64,000 nt of DNA, taken from Paragordius varius (taxonomy: Eukaryota; Nematomorpha). The stretch lies in assembly GCA_964247055.1 (NCBI GenBank), contig OZ176050.1:6448001-6512000 (forward strand). The letters run 5' to 3'. The notes beneath the pieces are model-generated. The model was not told the origin of the DNA. It ran no database searches and worked only from the letters and a program-made list of their open reading frames with translations. Positions 37,791 to 50,500 of this stretch are shown here, piece by piece (the first letter of the stretch is position 1; the number at the start of each line of letters is the position of its first letter). Made by a program: the position numbers and the translations under genes.

Positions 37791-38987
37791 ACAAGCATCT
37801 ATTAATTTGCAAGGTTTTAGTCATTTTAAAATAAAAATATGGTAACGGAAAGGTTACAAAAACAGTTGACTGTTTAAATCAGTTTGATATTTAACTTATA
37901 TAGGTGACCCCCACAAATTTAACCGAATTCACGAAAATTAGAAAAACTACTTTTTCGAAAACATATTTGGCATAGGATACATATTAGATTCTTAAAAAAT
38001 ATCTATTTTAAGGAAACATCCCGGCTATTCAGGAAAAGATACCATCTTCTCCAAAACACACAATTAAATCTAACCACACCCTTTTACAAAAAAATATTGA
38101 CAAACCTCCTCATTCTATAAAGTATATTACAAATAATACCATATTTGATTGGAATATTTATTACCAATTATTTAAATTAGAGGGATTCATCTCTATTGTT
38201 CAGAAGATATTGCTTCATTTTATTGGCGAGACTACCAGGCCTATGATGGTATGGATAAAATTGATTAACTTTAATTGCGTATTTTTAAATTAGGTATTTC
38301 CACATTTTATATTTATTGTCTTAAATTAACTTACCATCCCATTTTATAATCGGTCAAACCAATTATCAGATGAATCATCCAAAGTGAAGTTCCTAAAATT
38401 TTAAATTCTGTTAACCCTATTGTGTAGTTGACAAATAATATTAATGACTGTTTTTAGAATATTATAAAATAAATTAAATGATTTTGAAGTAAAGACACAT
38501 AGGATACATATAATTTATTTATTCAAATAGAATAAAATGGCCTTTTTTAGATCTCAGTGCATATACAAACGTTACCAATTATACCAAACCTTACGCTTCT
38601 GAAATAGCAAATGAAAAGACCGATGACACCAATTTGTTGGACATAGACGAAAAACAAGATAATTTCAATAAAGATGAACAATTGGACCAAAACGAAAATA
38701 TTAACGAAGAAAACGTGGTTCTGGATGATAAAACAATGTTATTGGATATTGAAACCGTAATGATTGATGAGGATGATATGGTTAAAGAGCAAGAACACGG
38801 AGATGAAGTTAATTTTTTCTTAAATTTTCATAATAATATTTAGGAAAAATCGATTGGTGATGATAAAAATTATATGTCATTGAGTAAAATAAAAAATCAT
38901 ACCTGTTGTGGATGTCAAAACAAGGATACTTTACCATCAATGTTTGTTGAAGAATATTTTGATAAAGATATCTTATTTTTGCAATAA
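32965..38987 (+). CDS. EGF-repeat single-pass membrane protein with acidic tail (5' end incomplete)
   Basis: Probable cell-surface protein. Exons: 32965-33087 (EGF-like, ending GYEWNRNHTSC), 34847-34978 (EGF-like: DTNDCLSSKTNNCDQHAICI, YTCKCYEGYYG), 36704-36907 (transmembrane segment VIIITVSIILLCLFI-like, then a basic stop-transfer KKTTHNTRAKR), 38013-38248 (cytoplasmic, extended), 38551-38807 (very acidic, Asp/Glu-rich) and 38844-38987 (CCGCQ motif, stop). Phases match for the first four exons and for the last two, which are separated by a 36-bp intron. The join between 38248 and 38551 is off by one, so a small exon is missing there or the acidic exons belong to another gene. ATG at 32973 could be a start, but there is no signal peptide, so upstream exons are likely missed. 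The DTNDC opening of the second repeat recalls calcium-binding EGF modules. The specific family is not recognised. Confidence 0.6.
35327..36169 (-). mobile_element. Penelope-like element 3' end (GIY-YIG) arranged as a foldback
   Basis: Arms 35327-35611 and 35877-36169 are inverse copies joined by a 265-base centre. On the minus strand the left arm plus centre encode the end of a GIY-YIG endonuclease: CNDCPAHYIGQFKRPL near 35700-35775, then ASILAQADKSDRLILEACFI near 35540-35620. This layout is typical of the C-terminus of Penelope-like retroelements. The domain is broken, with at least one stop and a frame change, and no reverse transcriptase is present. It lies in an intron of the EGF gene. 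Confidence 0.75.
37757..37791. repeat. (TA)n microsatellite
   Basis: TA-rich run in an intron of the EGF gene, visible directly. Confidence 0.85.
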
Positions 38988-39078
38988 TAAGCACATATAA
39001 ATTAATAAATTATGGTATTTTATTCTTGCTAATAACATGGAGAACATTTAAATTAAATACCAATTGCTTGATTCTAAT

Positions 39079-39145
39079 CAGGGGTGTCCATTATGCGCTC
39101 CTCAAAATTTTTTTTACTGTCTGCGAAAATTTTACAAAAAAATTA
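39079..39145. mobile_element. hAT-like MITE end fragment
   Basis: Begins CAGGGGTGTCCATTATGCGC, matching the ends of the other short hAT copies. The opposite end was not found, so it appears truncated. Confidence 0.45.
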
Positions 39146-39354
39146 AACAATATAACATTTTAAATAAAATATCTTAGTAATATTAGAAATATCATATACT
39201 TTAAATTATTATATTTAATAATAATTTATACATCATATCTATATCCCTTCATTAATACCAAAAATATTTCGGTGATATTTTAACCGTTAATATTCATATA
39301 TACCACATAATACTTTTAGATTGGATTTCATAAATAACCATTGATTTCTTTAAC

Positions 39355-39903
39355 ACTTTGATTCAAATTGGGGTATCTAAATACCCCAGACTAAATTTAA
39401 GTTAGGATTTTTTAAAAACTACTGAAGAAAACGGTCCCAATTTAAATTTTTGCTTCTATCCTAATAAAAATTATATAAAAAAATTTTGTTTTGAAAAAAA
39501 AGTATCATGTCAAACCACTTCAATGCCATTTTTATTTTACAAAATTTTTGCAAAATGTCGTCTTCATTTAACTTTAAGGGTAAAATTAAACTATTTTTTT
39601 TTATTTAAATTACATCTAACACTGATAGATATAGAGAAAGCGGTTTATTTGGTATTACTTCAATTTTACCAATGCACACATGTTACGTTGACTAAATTTT
39701 TACCTTTGGGTTTTAGCTAAAAAAAAGTAATATCAAGTATATATGGATAAAAGTTTTTTCATATTCTGGTTTATTGATGTTATATAAGTGCAAAATTTTG
39801 CCATGGTTTCGATTCCTTTATAATTTTAAACAAGCCTGAGTTATCCAACTACCCCAATTTGAATCGAAGGACTAAAATGAATGTGTTGCATCCAAGTGTT
39901 AAG
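39355..39903. mobile_element. TIR element family 2, copy 2
   Basis: Better-preserved ends than copy 1: GATTCAAATTGGGGTA on the left and its inverse TACCCCAATTTGAATC on the right. It aligns along its whole length with 29788-30347. Confidence 0.88.
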
Positions 39904-40864
39904 GTAAAAATTATATTCCATTTAAAATCGTATAGATGAAAACCATAAAGATAATTAAATTAATTTTTTTTATCTAAAATAAACTTATTTTATGTTTTTA
40001 ATAAAGTTCATGATTGAAATATAATAAAATTATTGATGCCGATTTATTTTTTTTGAGCTGAAAAGCGGCCAGTAAATTCATTTGTTTTGGGCCCCCGGAC
40101 CTATAAAACTACTTTTAAAAATAATAAAATTAAGATTAAGAAATCTCGATTTGATTGACCATAAAAGATATAGAAATTTAACACTGTGCGATAGGGATAA
40201 CAAAAATAAAATATGCATATACAAGTAAAGGTCTAAATACCTCACCGAATGAGATAAAAATTTATAATAATAATAAGCTAAGCCAAAACCAATTCGCATT
40301 TTTCTTGCACTAAGGATAAAAAAAAGAAAAAATCTAACCTAAAAGCTTTTAAAAGTTAATTATTAACCATAATATACATTTATTTGCCTGTGTTTGAACA
40401 AATTTATGGAAAAAATAGCGGCGAAAAAGTTTGAGATGGGGATTTTTACAATTTTATATTTCTTAATATGCGTATTATAAGCTTAAAATGATAAAGAACG
40501 CATATTTTAAAATTCCGACTAAATTAAATACATTTAAAGATATTCAAATAAAACTACACCAAATGGTCATGAAGTGTTTAAATATTATGCAATGTTTAAT
40601 TATGAGCCAAAATACTATGGGTCTTTAAGCGATTTTTATAAACTCGAAAAATGGTTTACTTGCATCGCGTCCTTTGAAAATAAATTAAAAAAAACAAATA
40701 TGTAATATCCCGCATATGTGAGAAAAAAGGAACACCAAAAGATGCCATTATAATTTAACCCATCGAGCCTCAAATTTTTAATTTCCTAATATTTAATATC
40801 GAAATGAATAAATGAATTCGCTCAGCCGTTTTACACAAATCATATAACCTATGAATAAGTAACA

Positions 40865-41017
40865 ATGTACAAAATCGTACCAAAAGCCCTAAATAATAAA
40901 GTAACGTCCCCTAACCTGAGGCATATAGCGCAGGAAGGCGATAAGAGTCGTTATACATTGGCGGTAAAGAAGCCTGTTACAGCCTTTTCTGGATACCTGG
41001 ATATAAATGCTGCTTAA
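40865..41017 (+). CDS. Short coding-like reading frame of 50 codons, unrecognised
   Basis: Starts MYKIVPKALNNK and continues through HIAQEGDKSRYTLAVKKP to a stop after YLDINAA. It is clearly richer in G and C than its surroundings and uses mixed codons, unlike chance frames here. No splice partner or family was recognised. It may be a small gene, an exon, or a fragment of a mobile element. Confidence 0.3.
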   Translation: MYKIVPKALNNKVTSPNLRHIAQEGDKSRYTLAVKKPVTAFSGYLDINAA

Positions 41018-41544
41018 ACGATTAATATCGATCGTGTTTAAGCTTAAAAGTTAAATTATCTTGCAAATTCTGCCCACATTAATTCAAAGTATAAGCTAAT
41101 AATAAGGCAACAATTTTGTCAATGTATGTTATAAATTATAGTAAAAACTGGTTTTATCGAACAAAAAAAATTTGCCAGTCATCATAACAACTAATTATTT
41201 TATTTCTTGTGATATCCAGCGATTCCAAAATATCTACTGTGTTTATGATACCAAATTTACAGAATATAAAAATATTATTAATTTTAATTGTAATTTGATT
41301 TGTATATAGTTTATTTTTTTAGTTCTCCTAAAACTGCGATCCTTATTTTTTTTATAAAATTATTCATAATTAAAGTATTGGGATTTTTCTGTTGTTTTAT
41401 ATATATTTATTTTATTTGGTTAAACTTTAATTATTCTTCATTTATTTAAAACCATTATAAATATATATATATTATATATATAAATTTGCTTAATTTATCA
41501 GATGTATTGTGTGTTTTGTGTGGTATTGTATTACTTAAAACAAT

Positions 41545-44500
41545 ATGATACGTCCTAAATCTTTAGCGGATTCATGTATAAATCTTTTGATTAATTTATT
41601 AAATAAATTATATAAATCACGTTTTATCCTGCAAGAAATCGAACAAAAACTGTACATAAAAAAATACAAAGCAAGGTCTGATAAACACGAGAGAAAGTTA
41701 TACAAATTATATCGAAAATATATTCATTTACCATTTACCAAAGAAATTCAGATTGATAAAATTTATGCCCTCACAAAAATTTTATCGGATGTAAACCTTA
41801 AAGAAAATCCTAAAATTCGAGCTATATTTGAAAAAGTAATACTAATTAACAAGCTGGAATTTATTTTTATAAAATCATGGCTTATCCATATGCCTCCATA
41901 TTATATAAACGATATTATCATAGAAAGATTGGATAATCCAAAAATTTCATCTGAATGTTTAGAATATTTTATTAGATTCCTTATAAATTTACCCAAATTG
42001 TTTACATTGAAAAGCTATCAGAAGCACTTAATTGACTATGTTACTGATTCCATAAAATTTTCTAAATTAACTTTCAAATCTCACACGATTAGCGAGGAAT
42101 TGCTTCATATTATTTTAAATAATAATCATTTAACGATGCGTCTCCAATACCTTGATATATTTTTGCCTCCACGAACCGATGTACCACAAACATCCAACTT
42201 TGCTAAAACGTTTCCTAATTATTTCCCTTCAACCGAATCATCAACACCCTTAATGCAAAAGTTTGATTCCAAATTACATTTGTTGCGGGTTTTTAATTTA
42301 ATAAACCCGCCTAACGGTTCTGATGTTAACCTTAAGGTCTTAAATGTCGGACGCTTAAATCTACAAAACATTAATGTGGCTTACAAAGCCTTTTGTAGAC
42401 TCCACAAACAAGAAACAAACAATATCTGTCGAACTGACTCGAAAGTCCATAAAGATTTTTCAGATTTTGATCAGCACACCTCCACAAAACGCAGGAAAAT
42501 GGAACATAATCGATTGGAATTTCTTATCATAACAGAATTACTTATTTCACCGCATTCGAATGAATTGACTTTTTTAGAACTTGATAATTTGCCAGAAGGA
42601 TCTGGACCAAAGTGTCCAAATTGTTTTACGCCATTGATTTTACCTCCTCCCACTAACTCTAATGCGAATCAAATTACACATTTTGGAGGTATATGCTTTG
42701 TAAAATTTAATTTTAAAATTATTTGACAATATTAATATATTTTGGATGACTTTCAACTAGTTTATAAATTGCCTTTTATATTTAAAAATTTGAAATTAAT
42801 TTTTTTGCGACAAGAGTTTTGCTATTGTATCTAAAAATTTGTTTAAATATTATTTAGAACAGGAGTGTCCGACACAAATAAGTCTGCTGGCCGCATTTTT
42901 TACCCAAAAATCCGGCGCGCATTTGAAATATGGGTATCATAATATATACATTTCAAACATAAGGCTGTAAAAGCACAATACAACATTTTTTTCTAGTTCT
43001 TGTCAATTGGAGAAACATATTTAGATAAATGTCTAAGAAATATTAATTTAACCAGCATTTTGTTTGTGACCATATTTTTGCTAGTTATGGTACTCCAAAT
43101 TTTCCGCAGGTCGCACATTAAGTTTCAGAGGGCAGCATGTTGGGGACCCCTGATTTAGAATGTAGTTTTATGCATTTATTCTAATAATTTTCTTTTCATT
43201 TTACTCTATATGTACGCATGAATTAGGTGGTGGTAGTAATAATCAAAATGTAACTAATCCAATCACCGACACAAATATGTCATCATTGACGGAAAGAAAC
43301 ATCAATGATCTAAATTCCTACCTTATTCATTCTCTTCGTCAAGATTTTAACAATAATAATGTTAATAACACCAATAGTTTTTACACAAATCGCCTATCAT
43401 CCATGTCAGAATCGTCATATAGCGGTTCTACATCTCTAACATCAAGTTTTGTAAACGCTGATGGTGAGGACAAACCAAGTACCTCCAATGTCAAACAGCC
43501 TCGCACATCATCCCGAAACGAGAATGAAAAAACTATTGATAATATTTTCTCAGACACTTCTGACAATAATAGTTCCAACTGTCCCAGTAGTAACTCCAGT
43601 AGTGATTCTTGTGATGACGATAGGATGATGTATAAATCTCTTCATTCTGAATCTAAGAAAGTGAAAGGCCATACTAAATCGGTTATTCCCAAGGACTCTG
43701 TAGATTCATCCTGCAAAAAAGATAAATTGACACGTATTGATAGTACAGCAAGTGAAAAGTGTTTACACAACACTCCCAAATCACCTAACACAACAACCAA
43801 GTCAAAGAAGAATAAAAAAAAGAAAAAACGTTTTACGAGTTTTGACTCTGGACACAATCCACCAGATAAGGAATCTTCTACAAGTGCCTCGAATGTCACA
43901 CAAAATTTAGGAACTAATGATAGTAATGGTGGCAATATAAATGATTTGAATGACAATGTTGTTTCCAACACACAGCTTAATATAAGTGATCGTTATTCCC
44001 CCAATTTTACCTTACCCCATACATTATATGGCCCACAAAATAATCTTCAAACCCAAACATCATCAACTTTCACTACTGAATCGATTGCTAATAATTATAA
44101 CAGTCCTTTACAAACTGATCATACACTTTTACCCAACAATAGCGAAGATATAGCTCTACAGGATAAATTTGATGAACCCATATGCCCAAAACTTTATGGT
44201 GGCAACTCAAATCATTCTGGTCACCTGCGTCGAATACCTAAGCCTTCGGCCATTCAACAATTACGACATATGTTGGGTGATAGGTGTACACAATCCTTGA
44301 AATATTTGGAGATTCAAAATTGTGATTATCTCACACCCCAAGATTACGGTCATTTATTTAGTGGGTTCGATCACCTGACTCACCTCATACTGTATAATGC
44401 TTTTAGCGAGGATGCGTTAACGGCCATTTGCAAGCTTCAGGGATTAGAGTACTTATATTTTGTTCTTTGCATATGTGACATTTTTTTTAAATGATGTTAG

Positions 44501-47500
44501 ATGAAAATTACAGGTTTTCTTTTCCTTCCATAGATTTCTGGATATTTCTCAAAGTTATGAAATAGAATACACGGATCCGCAAGCCATACTTGATTCAATT
44601 TTTCAAAATTTGCCGCGCATAAAAAGTTTGGATCTTTCAGGGACAAATTTACCCGGTCATGTAGTTTCCGAATGCGAATTTGTGGATGGTATTAGGTATA
44701 GTTTCCGTTTTCTTACATAAAGGTATAAATGCTTATAAGAATATTTGCCTTAAATGATATTTTAAATATTAGAAAAAGAACTTCATATTTGTCTGGTTTC
44801 AAGTATTATGATAAGACATTGGACTTCTTAGGCCTTGTGAACACAGCCAACAATGCATGCCAATGTTCCAACATTCCCGCTATTAAAGTATTTATATATA
44901 TTTCATACCATTAACTATTTAACATAGATGAATTGAAGTTTAATAGAAAATCTTAAGATAATACATTTATAACTTCACGCTCAATAGAAGCATATAATTA
45001 TAATCCATGATTATAGTGTTCATCAAAGCTGTTGTTCTTCAGAGTTGAAGGTAGCTGATTTGAGATAAGTTTTTATTGCTGTTTTCCAATTGTTTCTATT
45101 TTCCGCATCTTCTATTTTTAATTTGGTCTCAGCAAGATCATCATATATAGTACTGATCCAGCTTTTGAAGGGTCTGCCAGGCTTTGAGCTAGGTGTGGAG
45201 TAGGATATCATTATATGTATATAATTATCTGGTGGTCTACGATGGATGTGACCAGCCCATCTCAGCCTTTTAGCTCTTAGAAAGCGGTCAAGAGCAGTGA
45301 TATTAAGGATTTTATAAGGGTCAAATTGATTATTAAAGTTAAAGAGTTTAGGATTATGTACAAAAAGTATTGTATTGAGTATTTTGGATTCTGATCTTTG
45401 GAATTTACCAAGGTTTGACTTTGTCATGGGCCAACATTCCGTGCCGTAGGTTAGTGCGGGACGGATAATGGTAGAATATAGTTGCGATTTTGTTTCAAGT
45501 TTTATGTATTTATTATTTATTATGTGTTTTAGTGCATGGTATTTTTTCCATGCTTCAGATGATCTGTGTTTGAGGCCATCACTGAAACCTCCTTTTGCGG
45601 ATATTTCGTCACCCAGATATTTAAAGTGAGTAACAGTTTCGTAATTGTAGGTATTAGGGATTGAGTTTAAATTTTGTTCTGGTATGGGTAGGTTGTCGAT
45701 GCAACTTGGGCAAGTAAAGGCATCAACCTTAAGTGATTTTAGGTTTGAGCATTTTTTATGTATCCAGTAATTACATTTAGTACACAATATAGAATTTGCC
45801 TTTACAGCTAGGCTGCAAATTCTACATGGGTACTTAATGGGCTTTATTATATTGTCGTGCATTAGTTTTGTTTTGCAGGGATTGATTTTAAGGCCATGAC
45901 TTTCCAAGCAATTTTTCCATTTGTCAATAGATAAGATGAGATCGTCTTCAGATGAGCCCATTATTACCAGATCATCTGCAAAGAGCAGTTCCCAGGGTAA
46001 GCCCCTGCGAATGTTCTATGTAATCTCATCAATTATAATAATGAATAGTAAGGGACTCAGGACAGAACCTTGGTGCAGCCCTGAGTGTATATTGATGGAT
46101 TCTGATAGGCCATAGAAAGTTTTGATTTGGGCTTTGGAGCCGGAATATAGCAACATTATGCTTTGGATAATCCATTCTTCGATTCCCTTACTTCTTAGGG
46201 CCCATGTTATCATCGATCTTGGGATAGAGTCAAAAGCCTTTTCTAGGTCGAAGAAGGCATAATAGAGGGGTGTATTTCTGAGATGGGCTGCTTGCATTTG
46301 GCGGAGTATGAAAATCGCATCAATTGTGCTTTTGCCAGATTGGAAGCCAAATTGAATGTCGTCTAGATGAACTTTAAGTTTAATCTTATTGTATAGAATG
46401 AGCTCAAAAATTTTAAAGGTGTGTTCCAAGATTTTAATGGGCCTAAAAGAGCTAGGTAGGAGTGAATCACCTTTTCCCTTGTAGATGGGTATGATGATGC
46501 TGTTTTGCCAGTCTTCAGGGATGACTTCCATTTGTATGATGAGGTTAAAGAGGTTAGATAAATGATCACTTATTGTAGCAATGGGTTTAAGAATGTCGAC
46601 AGTAACTTCCGACAATCCTGGTGTTTTACCGTTCTTTAATTTTAGAATCGCCGATTGAATGCAATTTGCATCAATGAATTCGGGGCACCCTAATGTTGGC
46701 GGTACATGGGGTAGGATTGTGTTATTTTCTTGATTTAAAGTATTTTCAAAGTAGTTTGCAAAGGTTTTATTAACTATGGTAGGAATTTGACAGATGTTGT
46801 TATTGTCTGTTTTCACCGATTTTATATATGTGGTGGTGTTGGTTGGGTTTGAATGTTTGATGTATTTGTATATTGTGTTATTTTCTGTATGTTCGTCAAT
46901 ATTTTCTGCAACTTCAAGGGCTTTAATGTTTATAGCTTTACGTATTTCTTTTTGGCAGTTTCGTTTTGCAGATAGGTAGATGTTTTTATTTTCAATCGAT
47001 GGATTTTTCCTGTAGTTTAGGCTGGTTTTGCGTTTAAGTTGAGTCAATTTACGGATATCTTCATTCCACCACCAATTGTGGGTCGAAGGAATCCGCCGAT
47101 TATGCTTTGAACGTCCAACCAAGGAATCAAGAGTATTGACGCATATAGTTTTTATATTATTCCATATTTCATTTGGGTTAGATAATGTTTCCTTTGTCGA
47201 TAGTAGTTTATCAACTGTGGAAGCGTAGGAATTTTTTATATTATCATCTTTAAGTTTCCGGTATCTCATAGGTTGTTTCTTTGTGGGGGGGTGAGTAATA
47301 GTATGGGTGTTTCTTATTACAAGTTCTAAAATCATTAGTTTATGGTTTAAATTCAAGCAAGGTATTCCTTTGATATTAAAATAATTTCAGCTGGAACATT
47401 AATTCGCTAACAATCCATGATTATAAATATATTATAATTTATTTGAAATGTCATATGGAAGATCTAATAGTTATGGTTATACCTGTTTTGTTTAGTTATC

Positions 47501-50500
47501 AATTAATACTTTTATATACTATATTTTCTACATTTCAAATTTCTTAAAATATTTAATGTTTATAGGTAACCGGCGATGGTAATGAAGAACAAATATTCAA
47601 TTCCCTGGAAACTTATACTAATCGTCCGGAAATTTTACAAAAATCAGCCACTGATTTATTCCTACTTTTCCGTTATTCTACTATACGTAATATGGGCAGA
47701 GCTTTAGAAGTATGGTTTTTGATGTCAATTAACCAATATTAATATTAAGCCATACCAGCTTTTTAAACTCATATTGCCCATATAAATAGGAAAATATAGT
47801 TGTGCAATGATTTTGGGGCATAAAAGTTTTTTGCATATTTCTGCATTTAGCTAATTATTATTTCAATAGGCGGTAGCTTTATTTTTCGACTATAAAATAT
47901 TTCTATGCATAATGAACATTATTTACATAGTAACGCTTCAATAATTTTGATGTCTGATGCAATTAATATAATGACATAATTTTTTAAATTTTAAACCTTT
48001 TAAAGTTTGTAACAATATATTTTTATAATCATATTATGGTTTAACATGTTATATATTCTTAGAATGTATTGAAATTAATGAACCCTACCTATCAATGCGA
48101 TAAGAATGTGTTGATAGCTGCAAGCGCATGCCTTTTTTACATCATAAAAACGAGTGTACACCGCAAAGAACTGGATAATATAAATTCCCGGTTTGTGATA
48201 AACGCGATCCTCGAAACTATGGAAATGTTTCCCGATGAACAAAATGTAATTACGTTTTTATTTATAAACTTTACTCATTTTATTTTTCATGTAATGTTTA
48301 TGATTTAATTATATTTAGTTGAAAATTTTTAGGTTAATATTTTTATATTTTTTAGATGGTTCGAAACGGTTTGTTAACCTTATTGCAATTTAATATACCT
48401 GAAGAATTGCTATATGCTTTGGACAGAACGGTGACCATTTTATTAACTATATTGATTCGAAGATTGGGAACTACACGAGGTTTTAATCAAAATAATTGCT
48501 ATGTTTATTATATTTTATAAGATGAATTTAAATACATTTTTTGCATATCATTTTTTCAATAGATATTTTACACCCCACAAGTAGTAATATATTTAATGCT
48601 GCTTCCCTCATAAATTCACCTAGTTCTGTTTTGAATTCTCGGCCTTTACCAATAACTGAATCAAGTTCCTTATTTGCCGATAATTATTTGTTAGATCCAA
48701 TCGATTCTAACTTGGCCAATCAGGATTTGAATGACAACACTAATTTGTTGCAATCATATAATGATACTGCTATAGATAATATCTTTACAATGGACGATGA
48801 TTTATTCTTGTATAACACCAATTCATTGATTACGTCAAACGGTATATTATCAGACATATACAAATTTTTGTTAGTTCTTTTAAATTTTATTGATTTTTAA
48901 AGGAATAAAATTTGGATAAAATATATTTTGACCTATTACTTATTTAAAAACCTAATGATAATTAACTAAAATTTGCATATTTAATTTTGGCAGTGTCATT
49001 ATAAAAAATTGCTTTAACATAGAATGTGTATTTATGTTTTTAATTTAAGATCAAACGAATCTCTTGGATGATTACGATAACAATTCTTTGTTTTATTTTA
49101 ACCTTTTAATGATGGAAAACGAGGAAAATGTTCGTAGAGGAGCTCCTAATTTCCGAAGAGATACATATCGGTTTTATACTAATATTTATTAATCTCTAAA
49201 TTTTATATCTAAAATATTATATTTTTTAAATAACATTTATAGTAACACAGAAGGAGCCATCAGATTTATTGATGAAAACAGTGGGGAAGAACAACCAACT
49301 GATTATGACGAAAATGAGAATGATGATAGTATGGTGGAAAATGTATTACCTGAAAATGTCATTTCATTAGAAAATCAAATTGTGCAATCCGGAGAGACCT
49401 TAACACAGAATGACAGGTATTATTTTTGGTTGGCTTTTGTTTTCTAATATTGCAGTATCTACAACTCTTCCAAATACTTTTAAGCAAAATGACTTTACAC
49501 AAATAGATTATTGTCAATATTTATATATTATGGAAAATATAATGCTTTTCTCATTAGTTGTGATTTTAATTTTCAACACTAAGCTAAGTTTTAATAGTTA
49601 TATTTTGAGTGATTTAAAAAAGGACACCTTTACATTAAATTTATTTAGCCCTCAAACGGTCATCACCGCTTCTCCAGATATCCATAATCAAACTAATTCG
49701 ACCAACAATGTATTACCTCAAAATCAAACCAATACCGCAAATAACACTAATAATATTATAATAACGACTACGAACACAACCCAAAACGACAATTTTAACA
49801 ATAATGCCCCTATACAAATGTTGAATAATACCAATAATAATTTTATAAATACTACCAATAATAATAATGATATGGTAGTTTATCGATTAGATCGATTAAT
49901 ATTGCGACTTAGTGTTAGCATCCTAAATAGTATAGTTTGTGCCATAAATACGGAACAAAAGCAGCGAGTCGGATTACACTTGGGAACTATAAAAGTTTAC
50001 AATTATATATGCCATAGATAGGGTTGGGTCGTCTGACCTGTAATTTAAATAATTAAATTTAAAATATATGTTATTATGTAAAATGGTTAACCAAAACCAA
50101 AAAAAAACTTTTTGAAATTACAAAACTTAATCATATTTCATCGATTGTTAACATTGGATTTTGACACTAATAAAATAATTTGAACGGTTAGCTTTATTTT
50201 ATATGGTTTAGTTGATTATATATTTTGAAATTGTTAGCGATGATTGCTATGACCATAAATTATTGCATTACCCAGACGGGTAAAAACCCAACTCCATACT
50301 ATTATATATAGAATTAAACCTATCAATTACGAAAAATATTGTATCTTCATAGAGTATTAACGTGGTATATAAATATATAACCTAACTATTTCTATATTTT
50401 TTTTCCTTTAATAATCTAATTTAGGTTATGTTGCGCATTATTCGAACGCGGATCGACACCGCTACTTGTGATGAAATTTTAAATGTTGCATGGAGCACTC

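Larger units (their letters stand above)
38988..41544. other. Intergenic region between the EGF and ZYG11-like genes
   Basis: Holds a hAT-like end at 39079 (CAGGGGTGTCC), the second copy of TIR family 2, a short coding-like frame at 40865-41017 and AT-rich filler with a TA tract near 41460-41485. The last few hundred bases should include the ZYG11-like promoter. Confidence 0.5.

Noticed and set aside
43642-43971. 109-codon minus-strand frame opposite ZYG11-like exon 2
   Set aside because: Antisense shadow of a Ser/Asn-rich coding exon.
49410-49648. N-terminal part of the frame at 49410-50021
   Set aside because: It is intron read-through. The exon starts at 49649 after TTTAG, and phase and family alignment support this.
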